A stretch of 64,000 nt of DNA from Streptomyces sp. CB00316 (lineage in GTDB: Bacteria > Actinomycetota > Actinomycetes > Streptomycetales > Streptomycetaceae): the NCBI RefSeq assembly GCF_001905595.1, contig NZ_LIXI01000002.1, positions 372,001-436,000 on the forward strand, given 5' to 3'. A model generated the notes under the pieces. It saw only the letters and a list, made by a program, of their open reading frames with translations, was not told the origin of the DNA and searched no databases. This document shows, in pieces, positions 9,201 through 16,676 of this stretch (its first letter is position 1; every line of letters starts with the position of its first letter). Made by a program: the position numbers and the translations under genes.

Positions 9201-12200
9201 AGTCCTCGGCCTTCAGACCGGGGATCTCCATGAGCCGCGCCCGCAGCTTGGCAGTGGCCGTCGCATGAGCGCGTTCAAGCTCCTCCGACAATCCGCTGAG
9301 CCGCCGCCGTGCGGAGGCGAGGTCGGATTTTGTGGTCACCGCGGTTGCCTGAAGGCGTTGCTCGAAGTCGCGCTCCTCCTCTTCCTTGAAGACGCCGTTG
9401 ACGCGCGTGCGGCGCAGCGAGTCCTCCAGTACTCGCCGCTTGTCTTCTAGAGCGGCCGCCGTGTGGCTTGCCGCCTCCCCCACCGCGAGGTGCACACTCT
9501 CATCGGCCAACTCTTCGTGACCGTTCGGGCCAGGCGGCAGGAGGCGCATTTCGGAGAGACCCAGGAGGTGAGCCGCGAGGTCGAACCGTTCGGCCGCCCG
9601 ATGGCTGTCGATGACGTCCAGCCACGACCGTCGGGCGCTCTCAATGATTCTCTCGGCGGTCAGTTCAGGTGGAATCACGCGTCCCGTCGCCTCTTCCACC
9701 CGCACGCCGGGGAGCTTGAAGAGGTCCATGCCCAGGACGACTTCCGCCGGATACTCGGCGGGATCGAGCCGAGTGTCGCCCGACAGCAGATCGAAGGTGA
9801 GCCTCAGCGAATCCGCTGCCGCTCTCATGGCGGCCTGGGTGTAGGCGTCATCGGCGAGCGACTGCGCCGCCAAGTCGTCCAACACCTGGTCGCGCAGAGC
9901 CAGCACGGCCGCGCGCATCGCCTGGACCTGGTCGACACTCCAGTCGTTCGCTCCGACGTCGAGCGCGCGAGCCGCGACGACCCACTTGTCGACCGAGCGC
10001 AGTCGGTCGTTCATCAGCCGAAGCAAATTCTGCCTGGCGGGGCCTTCCAGTCGGCTCCTGCTGGATCTCATCAGCCTGCGGTCAACCTCGTTGAGTTCGT
10101 CCTGGAGGGCAGACCCGTTGGCCAGCTTCCGCACGCCGTCCGCGACCTCGTCCAGGCCGTCCCTGTCGTCGTCGGCGGCCCGCTGGAGCAGGCTGCCGAT
10201 GAGTCCGGAGGGCGCAAGCCAGAGCCGGGTGATTTCGGTGGCCCGGTTGAACCGGATGCGGGGCAGTTGGTCCAAGCCCTGTTGGCATTCCTCGCGGGCC
10301 TCCTGGAGGGAGCGTTCCAGTTCGGCCGTGCCGCGCGCCAGGGCGAGCGGCGGGGAATGCAGCAGCATGGACTGAAGCGCGCACCGGGAGACCTCGTCGG
10401 CCACGGACACGAGGCTCGGCGGCAGTACGGCGGCCACCTGCTGAAGCGGGGCACTGGTCTCAGCGTCCCCGGTCACGAGTACGACCCGCAGCAGAGCGGC
10501 CGTTACGAGAGCTGCGTCGGGGCGGCTTCGGACGAGGGAGTCGACGTCGATCCCGGCCAGTTCGGCGCGTACCCGCGATGCGCACTCTCCGCTGGAGGAA
10601 CGCAGCGCGAGGGCGTACCCGGAGATCCGCAGGGCGGCGGAACGGAATACGGGTTCGGCGTTCTGCTCGGCCAGCGCCGCGGCGGCTCCGTAGCGGTGTT
10701 CGGCCACCAAGGGGGCAAGGACGGCCTCCGGGGCACCCGACCCGAGCGCTGTGTCCGTCTTCACGGCCGGATGCCGGCGCTGCTGTGGCAGGTGGGCGCT
10801 CGAACCGGGGGGCTGCGCGGAAGCGGGGGCAGGGGGCGGGGGCTGGTGCCGCCCGGCAGTGAGCAGCGAACCGTCCGCGGCTTCGGTAGAGCGGGACGGC
10901 GCTTCGGGCTGTGCAGGGAGCTCGGCGGTCTGCCGGTTCTCCCCCGGGGTGGGGTTCCGGCGCGGTCCGGATGCGACGCCACGGTCTGCGAGGGCCCCGG
11001 CCCTCTGCGGGCCAGGCTCCGTCGTAGGGGGGCTCCCCTGTGGGTGCGGGCCGGAGGTGTCAAGGCCGCCGTGAGCCCGTGCGGCATCGCCGTCGGCTGC
11101 TTCGCTGGGCTCGGGCTCCGCTCCCGTTCCCCCTCCCGCGGCCGGCTCCACCACCGCTCCTGCCGCTCCGTCCGCGGTCGTGTCCTGGGCTGGCTCCGAG
11201 CCGGTACCGGGGGAGGAGGCGAGATCGGCGTCCGGGGCGGGCCCGAGAGTCAGATCCCCGCACTGCGCTGCCAGCACGAGGAATGCGGGGGCCTTCGCTG
11301 ATATCTGCTGGAGAAGCCCGAGGATCTCGGCCGAGCGTTCCTCGACGCTGTGGGCAAGTTCCACCATCCTCAGTAGAATCCCGAGGGCCTCGGCGTCCGA
11401 CTTGTCCTGCTGGGACCAATCGGCTCGGGCCAGCAGCGCACGGGCGGCCTCCCGGGCTTCGGACACGGCGGTGGACAGGGCGGAAGCGGACCCCGGCGCA
11501 CGGCGCAGCCCGTCCACGTCGGCAAGCCGGGTGCGCAGTGCTTCGGAAGCGAGCGTCTCGGCCACCGACACCGCGCGTTCGCGCAGGCTCCCGAGGTTGG
11601 GCGCAGGCTCTGCACCGAAGGTCCTGAATCCAGCCAGCGCGTCATCGAACGCCGCCGTGAGCTCGTGGAGCGAGACGAGGTCCGCGTCGGCCGGCCGGCT
11701 CTGCGCGGACACCGAGCCGGCAAGCCGCCGAACCGGCTCGCGGGCCGCCGTCAGCGCCCGTTCCACTCGCTCGACGGCTACGCTGAGCGCGGCGGCGTCG
11801 GGCCGGAACCCTACGCTCCCGTCGTGGTCCACGGGCTCATGTAGGGGCGTCGTCACGGCCGGTTCCGCGCCGGAGCCGGTGGAGTCGTCCTCTGCTCGCG
11901 GGGACTGTGGCACCGGGGCGAGCTCCACCACGCGTCGGGCGGCCTCACGCACCTCCGCAACCGATTTGACCGGCAACCCGTCCGTCATCCAGGGCTGGTC
12001 AAGGGCCCAGAGCCACAGCGCCCCGTCCTCCTCGCTGACCTGCAGATGCGCCCACCCGGCCAGCCGAAGCAGGCCCGGGCTCCAACGCCGGGTGAGCGGC
12101 TCACCCGAATCGGCTGCCATCAGGAGGTCGCTCAGGAGAGGCTGGGTCAAGTGGCTAGCCACATGGCGCGAGTTGGCAGAGGCCGGATCCCGGCTCATCC

Positions 12201-12495
12201 GCGTGAGCACATCACGGCACAGGGCCGGGCTCACGCGAGTTCCCGCCACCGGGATCCGTAGCGCGCCGAGGATGTGGCGTCGCCACTGCATCGGCGTCGA
12301 GTTCAACGCATGTTCTATGTCAGCCTGTTGTAGCTGCTCGACGGCCGCGCCGACCGGCGACGGCAGAGCACGGAGCGCCTGGGCCAGCGCTTCCAGGGCG
12401 TCGGTGAGAGCCGGGGTGTCCGACGCCCCCTCCACCACGGAGAACGGCATGTCCGACTCTCCGCACGAGTGCATTCCACGACGGGGTGATGTCAC
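6295..12495 (-). CDS. Giant STAND/AAA-like P-loop ATPase, 2066 aa, candidate defence effector or switch
   Basis: GTG start with AGGAG 5 nt upstream, 38 bp after the partner gene. Residues 1-400 are helical and unrecognised. About 425-600 is a Pro/Gly/Ala/Glu-rich linker. About 1000-1100 is Glu/Arg-rich with coiled-coil character. A conserved-looking block (VVLDDAALAYLA, PFSAVNPY, EMFFGR) leads into Walker A FGGRGLGKSALL near residue 1387 and Walker B MLIMLDEADGFF near 1482. About 300 residues of AAA/STAND-like helical DNA follow in the same fold style, then a C-terminal module with TTGGWPLLVDQL near residue 1940. Such order resembles ATPases of bacterial conflict systems, but I recognise no named system. 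No membrane segment seen. It lies alone with its partner between tRNA-fragment copies A and B. Confidence 0.75.
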   Translation of the reverse strand: MTSPRRGMHSCGESDMPFSVVEGASDTPALTDALEALAQALRALPSPVGAAVEQLQQADIEHALNSTPMQWRRHILGALRIPVAGTRVSPALCRDVLTRMSRDPASANSRHVASHLTQPLLSDLLMAADSGEPLTRRWSPGLLRLAGWAHLQVSEEDGALWLWALDQPWMTDGLPVKSVAEVREAARRVVELAPVPQSPRAEDDSTGSGAEPAVTTPLHEPVDHDGSVGFRPDAAALSVAVERVERALTAAREPVRRLAGSVSAQSRPADADLVSLHELTAAFDDALAGFRTFGAEPAPNLGSLRERAVSVAETLASEALRTRLADVDGLRRAPGSASALSTAVSEAREAARALLARADWSQQDKSDAEALGILLRMVELAHSVEERSAEILGLLQQISAKAPAFLVLAAQCGDLTLGPAPDADLASSPGTGSEPAQDTTADGAAGAVVEPAAGGGTGAEPEPSEAADGDAARAHGGLDTSGPHPQGSPPTTEPGPQRAGALADRGVASGPRRNPTPGENRQTAELPAQPEAPSRSTEAADGSLLTAGRHQPPPPAPASAQPPGSSAHLPQQRRHPAVKTDTALGSGAPEAVLAPLVAEHRYGAAAALAEQNAEPVFRSAALRISGYALALRSSSGECASRVRAELAGIDVDSLVRSRPDAALVTAALLRVVLVTGDAETSAPLQQVAAVLPPSLVSVADEVSRCALQSMLLHSPPLALARGTAELERSLQEAREECQQGLDQLPRIRFNRATEITRLWLAPSGLIGSLLQRAADDDRDGLDEVADGVRKLANGSALQDELNEVDRRLMRSSRSRLEGPARQNLLRLMNDRLRSVDKWVVAARALDVGANDWSVDQVQAMRAAVLALRDQVLDDLAAQSLADDAYTQAAMRAAADSLRLTFDLLSGDTRLDPAEYPAEVVLGMDLFKLPGVRVEEATGRVIPPELTAERIIESARRSWLDVIDSHRAAERFDLAAHLLGLSEMRLLPPGPNGHEELADESVHLAVGEAASHTAAALEDKRRVLEDSLRRTRVNGVFKEEEERDFEQRLQATAVTTKSDLASARRRLSGLSEELERAHATATAKLRARLMEIPGLKAEDSARVTPLLDDGDLLTAEELISHLSNGESIPDTRYGDHPLNAFFPSVPDALPQGITEELIRAVRDRQRFQNLDALDFSAMSQEFTDQAANGLAGWREMASRRGVRRTEGLSEENLLMPALRLIGYRSLRKPQRDRQRSTTPEHRFLDLQEVRYTGEALVPSFGSALRGRLRVMLAWGQPTPEALMARVQQDPSQESLLVAYFGTLSAHARTSLAALSVGRRPMVVLDDAALAYLAARGNQLLDPAMRVLLPFSAVNPYVSEKRGRVAEEMFFGRLEELGSVQDPVGNQVVFGGRGLGKSALLKEAGRKFTAQAPTAHISMALSLDSTYNGTSAQSSAVWNLIGRRLLEEDALPLPKRVRADATLTYDNVLTGIRTWLKVDSSRRMLIMLDEADGFFESDSPRFTETRRLRDLSSETNDGVKIVFAGLHSVQRYATLAANNPFSHLSQHPTVIGPLQPQDAANLLLKPLAALGYQFLEPQLVHRILGHCSYQPFLLQMFAHRLVQTMHAKRRETKSGPLHFIARDDVERVQSDKDLQRSITAAFHDTLRLDSRYNMIANVVAHHAHHHGIDARMTHAELRDECTYWWAEGFRDLDPDQFRAYLTEMEGLGVLAPDPDHRGWHLRSANALSMIGTLEDVDAQLENTSSRQVTERLTALETRHKSAKSHSHCPLTAAQIADILPGRQVSGSEPGRQNLARVVLGSPATGVNRVTTGLREIAETTGWKMPHVARRADFERELVGGEPGMSRLVVSDLTVKSPGEQSCLISPELATTRLPDGPGVTRSAVVVAGLEQLTLWASLLSDEQTSGVGVVPLRRFTRHGLRTWSLDQNSFTSEAALQRVAETTGGWPLLVDQLSEQVSRGDSEGAALKSVRGRLESIEGAADFLAQVGLVPETFRWSAFTAVLEFMTEQGLPFEDLEAAVGAAGLDPGPEAADAIRILRALQVFDVDTTGLHSPEPVLLSCWSRVTNS

Positions 12496-12533
12496 ACAAA
12501 CTCCTGCGAACTGAATTGCTGGGGAGCGACCGT

Positions 12534-14888
12534 TCAGCGGCCCCGTTGATGCGGCCGTACGTAGGTGTAGCCGGGGGGCAGCTCAGGGCTGCCGACGAGG
12601 CCGAACCTCAGAAAGTCCTGTCGGAACAAGCGTCGCTGTTCCGGGCTCGCTTCGTACCCCAAATGGCCTATGTAGCGTAAAGACCCTGGCACATGGTGTA
12701 CGGCCTTCGCACGGACCTGCGAAGCGTCACCCCCCGTATCCCCGTGGCCTCGGGGACGGCCCTCCACCACCTGTGGTGTGTAACAGAGCAGTTCGACGAT
12801 GCGTTCTCCGAGTCGTGTCGGATGGTGCGGTCGCCCGTCGTCGCCGCGGCTGCCCGGCAGGCTGGTCAGCGCCCCGGCCGCAAGCAGTTCGGCCACCGCC
12901 GCGTCCACCAGCTCGACCGTGGGGTCCTGCGGGGCATCGGTCATGACCAGAGGCAGGACGGGGGCCAGAAGTTCACGGGCCAGCATGGCCCGGCCGACGA
13001 CATCCAGCAGGCCGAACCTCCGTACCGCCGTCATAACCAGCCACCGGGTTCGATCGAGGGGTGTGTCATCCAGTGGCCGCTGCCGGGCACCGTCCCTCGT
13101 ACGCACTCGCTGGTCGTACCGGTACTCGATCGACTCCCCGTCAACTGTCCTCGGCCGGAGCAGCGCGGTCGTCCGCGCCTCCACGGTCCGGCTGCCGCGC
13201 TGCCAGGAGAGGTCGAGCAGGATGCCGGGGAAGCAGGTGGACGGCCAGTGCAGTCCGACGAGCCATCCCTCCTCGTCCATCCGGACATGCTGTACGCAGG
13301 ACGGCTGACCGTCGTGTTCCAGGTGGAAGATGACGTCCGGGCTCGGACCCGAACTCGGTAGCAGGCCCGATCCGTCGCGTGGTGCGCGGCCGGGCGGTTG
13401 CGCGGCGCCCTGCCTGGTCGTCACAGCCAGAGGCATCGGCAGGTAGCCGCCCTCCAGTTGTCGAGCGCGCAGGGGCTGCTGCCACCCCAGCCGGTCCGGC
13501 CCCTCATGAACCAGTACAGATCCCCCGAGATGGGGCTCATCCGGCCACAGCATCCCTGGGTGCGAGTCTCCGGGCTCCGGCTCCACCACGGGCACCACCG
13601 GAACCTGGCGCTCCCTGCATTCCGCCCAACCCCACCCAGTCGGCTCCTCCGAGGCCCCCCGGAGCACGTCCGACGCCGAACCGGCCCCCACGTGCTCGGC
13701 CCGCCACACTCCGCCGCCCTGCCAGCGGTCGTCGAGGGCGACCCATACGCCGGTGGGCAGCAGGCCCGTCCTCTCGTCGGCCTCACGCCGTACGTGGTCC
13801 ATCAGTACGACGTTGGCGTGGAGGACTGCCGAGGGGTACCTCGTGCCCCGCATCAGCCTGCCCGCCTCGGGCAGGGAACACAGTGCGGGCCCGAGGGCGG
13901 TGTAGACCGGCCGCCTCCGCACCGCTGTCCCGCGACTGACGATCGGCGCCGCGCCGCGGGCCACGGACCGAGCGAGTGTCTCCAGGGCGTCACGTCCCAG
14001 CGGCCCATCGTCGGCGAGACGGTCCGCCATCGAGGCGCGAGTGAAGGCGTACTCTCCCCACAGGCAAATCCCCGGCAGCGACGCGAGAGCGCGCCGGACC
14101 ACGTTCACAAGGTTCCGCAGTCCCGCCTCCCTGTCCTGCGAAGTTGCACCGGGAGGCAGCATCAAGGGCAGTGGCATGGGGGCGAGGGAGCTGTCCAGCT
14201 GCTCCCTGCCGCGCGTCATGAGATAGCGCAGGTAATACGACGTGTCGTCTAGGTCGCTCTCAGGCAGGCCGTCGCCGGACCGTTTGTACAGACTGTTGAC
14301 GACCAAGGACTCGTGCGCGTCGAGAGTGCCGCGGCGGATCAGCCTGTTCAGGCGTGCAGCGGAAGCAGCCAGCCCGGGCCCGAACGCGTCGGCGTCGAAG
14401 ACAAGTCGCTCGCGCAGCGAGGTGGCCTTCGCCCCGTCGAACTGGTCCGGCCCTTGTGCGCCGGCGGGGGCACCCGACAACCAGCCCGGTATATCGCCCT
14501 CGCCGCCGAGTGCCTCGTGGGCGCCCTCCTTATATACGATCTCCGCAGGCAACAGATCACCGCCGGTCCGCACGTTGATCATCGCGCCGACCGGTAACGC
14601 CGCCATCTCGTCGCCGAGGGCGACCGAGGGGAAGTCACCGATGTCCAGTGGCCCGCCTGCGTATCCTGCAGTGTCCGTGTCGAAGCCGAAGTACACGGCG
14701 TTAAACGCGACTGCGACGTGGACGGGAGCGGCTCGCCGCTCGACGAGAGCAAGGAGATATCGACGCAGCCGCGCTTCGTCCGCCGGCTCGCCGGCTCCCG
14801 GCCTGATCATCCAGGGAGTAATCAGCGGAGGGTCCATATAGGGCCGCCAAACCCCGTCCGAAGTCCCCTCCGACGAAGCTCCGGTCAC
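12534..14888 (-). CDS. Unrecognised 784-aa partner of the giant ATPase
   Basis: First gene of the two-gene operon. The GTG at 14888 has GAGGA 6 nt upstream; an ATG at 14903 is an alternative with a weaker site. No family, catalytic motif, signal peptide or membrane helix was recognised. The N-terminal third has the sequence LITPWMIRPG and an Arg/Glu-rich helix, the middle is Pro/Gly-rich, and the C-terminus ends in helices closing with GYTYVRPHQRG. A segment DLSWQRGSRTVEARTTALLRP suggests a beta-rich domain near residue 580. Constant spacing to the ATPase gene (38 bp) suggests they act together. Confidence 0.7.
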   Translation of the reverse strand: MTGASSEGTSDGVWRPYMDPPLITPWMIRPGAGEPADEARLRRYLLALVERRAAPVHVAVAFNAVYFGFDTDTAGYAGGPLDIGDFPSVALGDEMAALPVGAMINVRTGGDLLPAEIVYKEGAHEALGGEGDIPGWLSGAPAGAQGPDQFDGAKATSLRERLVFDADAFGPGLAASAARLNRLIRRGTLDAHESLVVNSLYKRSGDGLPESDLDDTSYYLRYLMTRGREQLDSSLAPMPLPLMLPPGATSQDREAGLRNLVNVVRRALASLPGICLWGEYAFTRASMADRLADDGPLGRDALETLARSVARGAAPIVSRGTAVRRRPVYTALGPALCSLPEAGRLMRGTRYPSAVLHANVVLMDHVRREADERTGLLPTGVWVALDDRWQGGGVWRAEHVGAGSASDVLRGASEEPTGWGWAECRERQVPVVPVVEPEPGDSHPGMLWPDEPHLGGSVLVHEGPDRLGWQQPLRARQLEGGYLPMPLAVTTRQGAAQPPGRAPRDGSGLLPSSGPSPDVIFHLEHDGQPSCVQHVRMDEEGWLVGLHWPSTCFPGILLDLSWQRGSRTVEARTTALLRPRTVDGESIEYRYDQRVRTRDGARQRPLDDTPLDRTRWLVMTAVRRFGLLDVVGRAMLARELLAPVLPLVMTDAPQDPTVELVDAAVAELLAAGALTSLPGSRGDDGRPHHPTRLGERIVELLCYTPQVVEGRPRGHGDTGGDASQVRAKAVHHVPGSLRYIGHLGYEASPEQRRLFRQDFLRFGLVGSPELPPGYTYVRPHQRGR

Positions 14889-15069
14889 CGGTGTTCCTCG
14901 CATATGCCCTCATACTCACGCCTCGCCGGAGGAAAGGAAAGAGCCGGGACTCGCGCATGTGCTCCTCTGGCCGCCCAAGGAGACTCGGGTCACAGTTGAT
15001 CAGGTCGTCACGGCAGGGGGCGATCCAGCCGCGGGCGAACAGGGTGCCCTTGGAAAGCGTGACCAGAAA

Positions 15070-15205
15070 CCCAAGGCACATGCATGCCCATCGGCGGCAC
15101 GGCCCCCGAGGTCTCTCGCCAGCCGAATCGGGACGCCCTCCTCACGCCCGACAGCGACGACATGACCAAACTCTGTCGCAACGAGATCCGCATCATCCCT
15201 CTTTG
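15070..15205 (+). pseudogene. Relic of a VapC-type PIN toxin gene (C-terminal part)
   Basis: This stretch aligns with the 3' end of the intact PIN gene at 23850-24251. It reads SDDMTKL then RIRIIPL-like residues to the TGA, against SDSDDMTKLCGDQVRIIPL in the intact gene. Upstream, nucleotides still align for about 70 bp (catcggcggcacgg against catcgacgccacgg) but the frame is broken. No antitoxin or N-terminal half remains. The identity continues through the conserved block and tRNA fragment, so copies B and E share a common ancestor including the toxin. Confidence 0.75.
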
Positions 15206-15263
15206 ACTCGCCGGCCCACCCCTAAGCACACCGCCTGACAGGGTCCGCTGCATCGCCGCCCTC

Positions 15264-15389
15264 GTGCCCCGTCCGTGCCCAGCGGAGCGGACAACAGTGG
15301 TCAGGTACGGTTTCCAGAGCGCTTAGCCATACACCTTGCCCGACGGGAAAGCGCAGGTCAGATCCCATCTGGTAGCCCAGTCACCGCTG
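15264..15389 (+). repeat. Conserved ~125-bp block before copy B, possible integrase arm region
   Basis: Starts GTGCCCCGTCCGTGCCC (two GTGCCC hexamers 11 bp apart), then agcggagcggacaacagtgg and a conserved GGAAAGCGCAGGTCAGA segment. The same order and length occur before copies C, D, E and H. Paired short repeats beside a tRNA att core are typical of tyrosine-integrase arm sites; that reading is inferred. Confidence 0.6.
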
Positions 15390-15433
15390 ATTCCCAAGCT
15401 CAGAGCGCGAGTTCGATTCTCGTCACCCGCTCT
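15390..15433 (+). repeat. tRNA-Gly(CCC)-like 3' fragment, copy B
   Basis: Anticodon loop TTCCCAA with 3' stem GCTCA, variable GAGC, T-arm gcgagTTCGATTctcgt, acceptor CACCCGC and discriminator T. The bases before the loop cannot form the 5' anticodon stem, so this is a fragment, not a gene. U73 plus a CCC anticodon points to tRNA-Gly(CCC). Confidence 0.8.
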
Positions 15434-15438
15434 TTGAT

Positions 15439-15468
15439 GAAGGCCCTGGTCAGCGACCGGGGCCCTTC
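15439..15468 (+). terminator. Hairpin after copy B
   Basis: Imperfect stem between GAAGGCCCTGGTC and GACCGGGGCCCTTC with loop AGC, followed by TTG. It corresponds in position to the hairpins after the other copies and would be the original tRNA terminator. Confidence 0.6.
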
Positions 15469-15597
15469 TTGTGTTCGGGGTCGGCCCGAGGTGTGGAGGC
15501 TCTGGGGACGGCTGGAACTACGGGGTTACCGGCGAGCGTGGTGTTCTAGCGTGTGCAGACGTGAAGGATCACAGCTCGCGGGTGGGGAGGGCTTCCA

Positions 15598-16029
15598 GTG
15601 GGTGACGGGGCAGCGCTGGCGGATCGGATAGCCGAGCAGCGGGCCGGGGTCGGTGATCCGAGGGCTCTGGTGGGTGAGCTACGGCGGTCGTTGCTGTTGG
15701 TGCCGTTCGACCGGGGTGGGCTCTGGACCGCTGAGTTCGGTGGGATCCGGTGGGTGTGCGGGTTCACCGATGAGGCTGCGCTGGCCCGGTTCGCCGAGGA
15801 GCGGGCTGCCGTGGAGGGAGCTGGAGCCGCCTCGCGGAGCTGGGAGTATGCCGCTTTCCGGGGGGCGCGGTTGCTGGACGAAGTCATTCCGGCCATGAGG
15901 GTGCCGGCCGGCGTCGCGGTGAATGTGGCCGATCCGGACGGGTCGATGTTGTTTCCGCCGGTGGTGGGGATCGTGCCTGATGCCGTCGCCGTCGATGCGG
16001 ACGTACCGAGCGGGGGGCAGGGCCTGTGA
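15598..16029 (+). CDS. SseB-family protein
   Basis: 143 aa, GTG start with GGGAGGG just upstream. Residues 25-130 match the SseB N-terminal domain pattern (LLVPFDRGGLWTAEFGGIRWVCGFTDE, then AVNVADPDGSMLFPP). In Streptomyces such proteins often precede WXG100-like and polymorphic-toxin genes; their biochemical role is not established. Overlaps the next gene as GTGA, so the four genes to 21784 look co-translated. Its GC and codon use match the chromosome. Confidence 0.75.
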   Translation: MGDGAALADRIAEQRAGVGDPRALVGELRRSLLLVPFDRGGLWTAEFGGIRWVCGFTDEAALARFAEERAAVEGAGAASRSWEYAAFRGARLLDEVIPAMRVPAGVAVNVADPDGSMLFPPVVGIVPDAVAVDADVPSGGQGL

Positions 16030-16673
16030 GCGGTACAGGGGCGGAAGACCTCAACATCAGTCCGGTCAGTGTTCAGCAGATCACCACCGGGCTGCGGGAG
16101 GCCGTGGCGGAGTTGAAGGAGATCGGCACCGGTACGGGGGCGGTGCTTGGGAAGGGGCTCTCGGAGCTGTCCATGACCGGCATGGAGGCCGGCCACCACG
16201 GGTTGTCGGTGGACTTCGAGGACTTCTGCGAGCGGTGGGAGTGGGGCGTGCGGGCGCTGGTCCAGGACGCCAACGCGATCGCGGCGAAGCTGGGGCTGGC
16301 GGCGGGGATCGTCTGGGAGGAGGACCAGTACGTCGAGGGCACGATGAAGATCGCCGTGAACGCGGGCGTGGGGAATCCGCATGCGTCGGAGGACGAGGTC
16401 GTCAAGCAGGACTGGGGCGATGTGTTCACCCCGGACTACCTCAGCCCGGACTACAGCCAGGAGTCGTTCGAGCGCACGGCCGACGAGGCTGGACAGACCT
16501 GGAAAGACACCGGGCGGGCGCTCGTCACTGAGGGGAACGGCGGACGTCAGGCGGACCAGCTGAACGAGATGTTCGGCGTGGACCGGGACGCGTTCGATCG
16601 GTCCGTGGACGACATGTTCGGCCCCTCCCCCGAGGAGCGGGCCCGACAGCAGGAGCAGGGCGGGGGGAACTGA
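16026..16673 (+). CDS. WXG100/ESX-type helical protein, toxin-export associated
   Basis: 215 aa, GTG start inside the previous stop. Residues 10-110 are helical with the FEDFCERWEWGVRALVQDANAIA segment, which resembles the WXG-type helical hairpin used by type VII secretion substrates and adaptors. The C-terminal ~70 residues are acidic and end in Gln/Gly-rich sequence. It lies 3 bp before the RHS toxin gene and probably assists its export. No signal peptide is present. Confidence 0.65.
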   Translation: MSGTGAEDLNISPVSVQQITTGLREAVAELKEIGTGTGAVLGKGLSELSMTGMEAGHHGLSVDFEDFCERWEWGVRALVQDANAIAAKLGLAAGIVWEEDQYVEGTMKIAVNAGVGNPHASEDEVVKQDWGDVFTPDYLSPDYSQESFERTADEAGQTWKDTGRALVTEGNGGRQADQLNEMFGVDRDAFDRSVDDMFGPSPEERARQQEQGGGN

Positions 16674-16676
16674 GTC

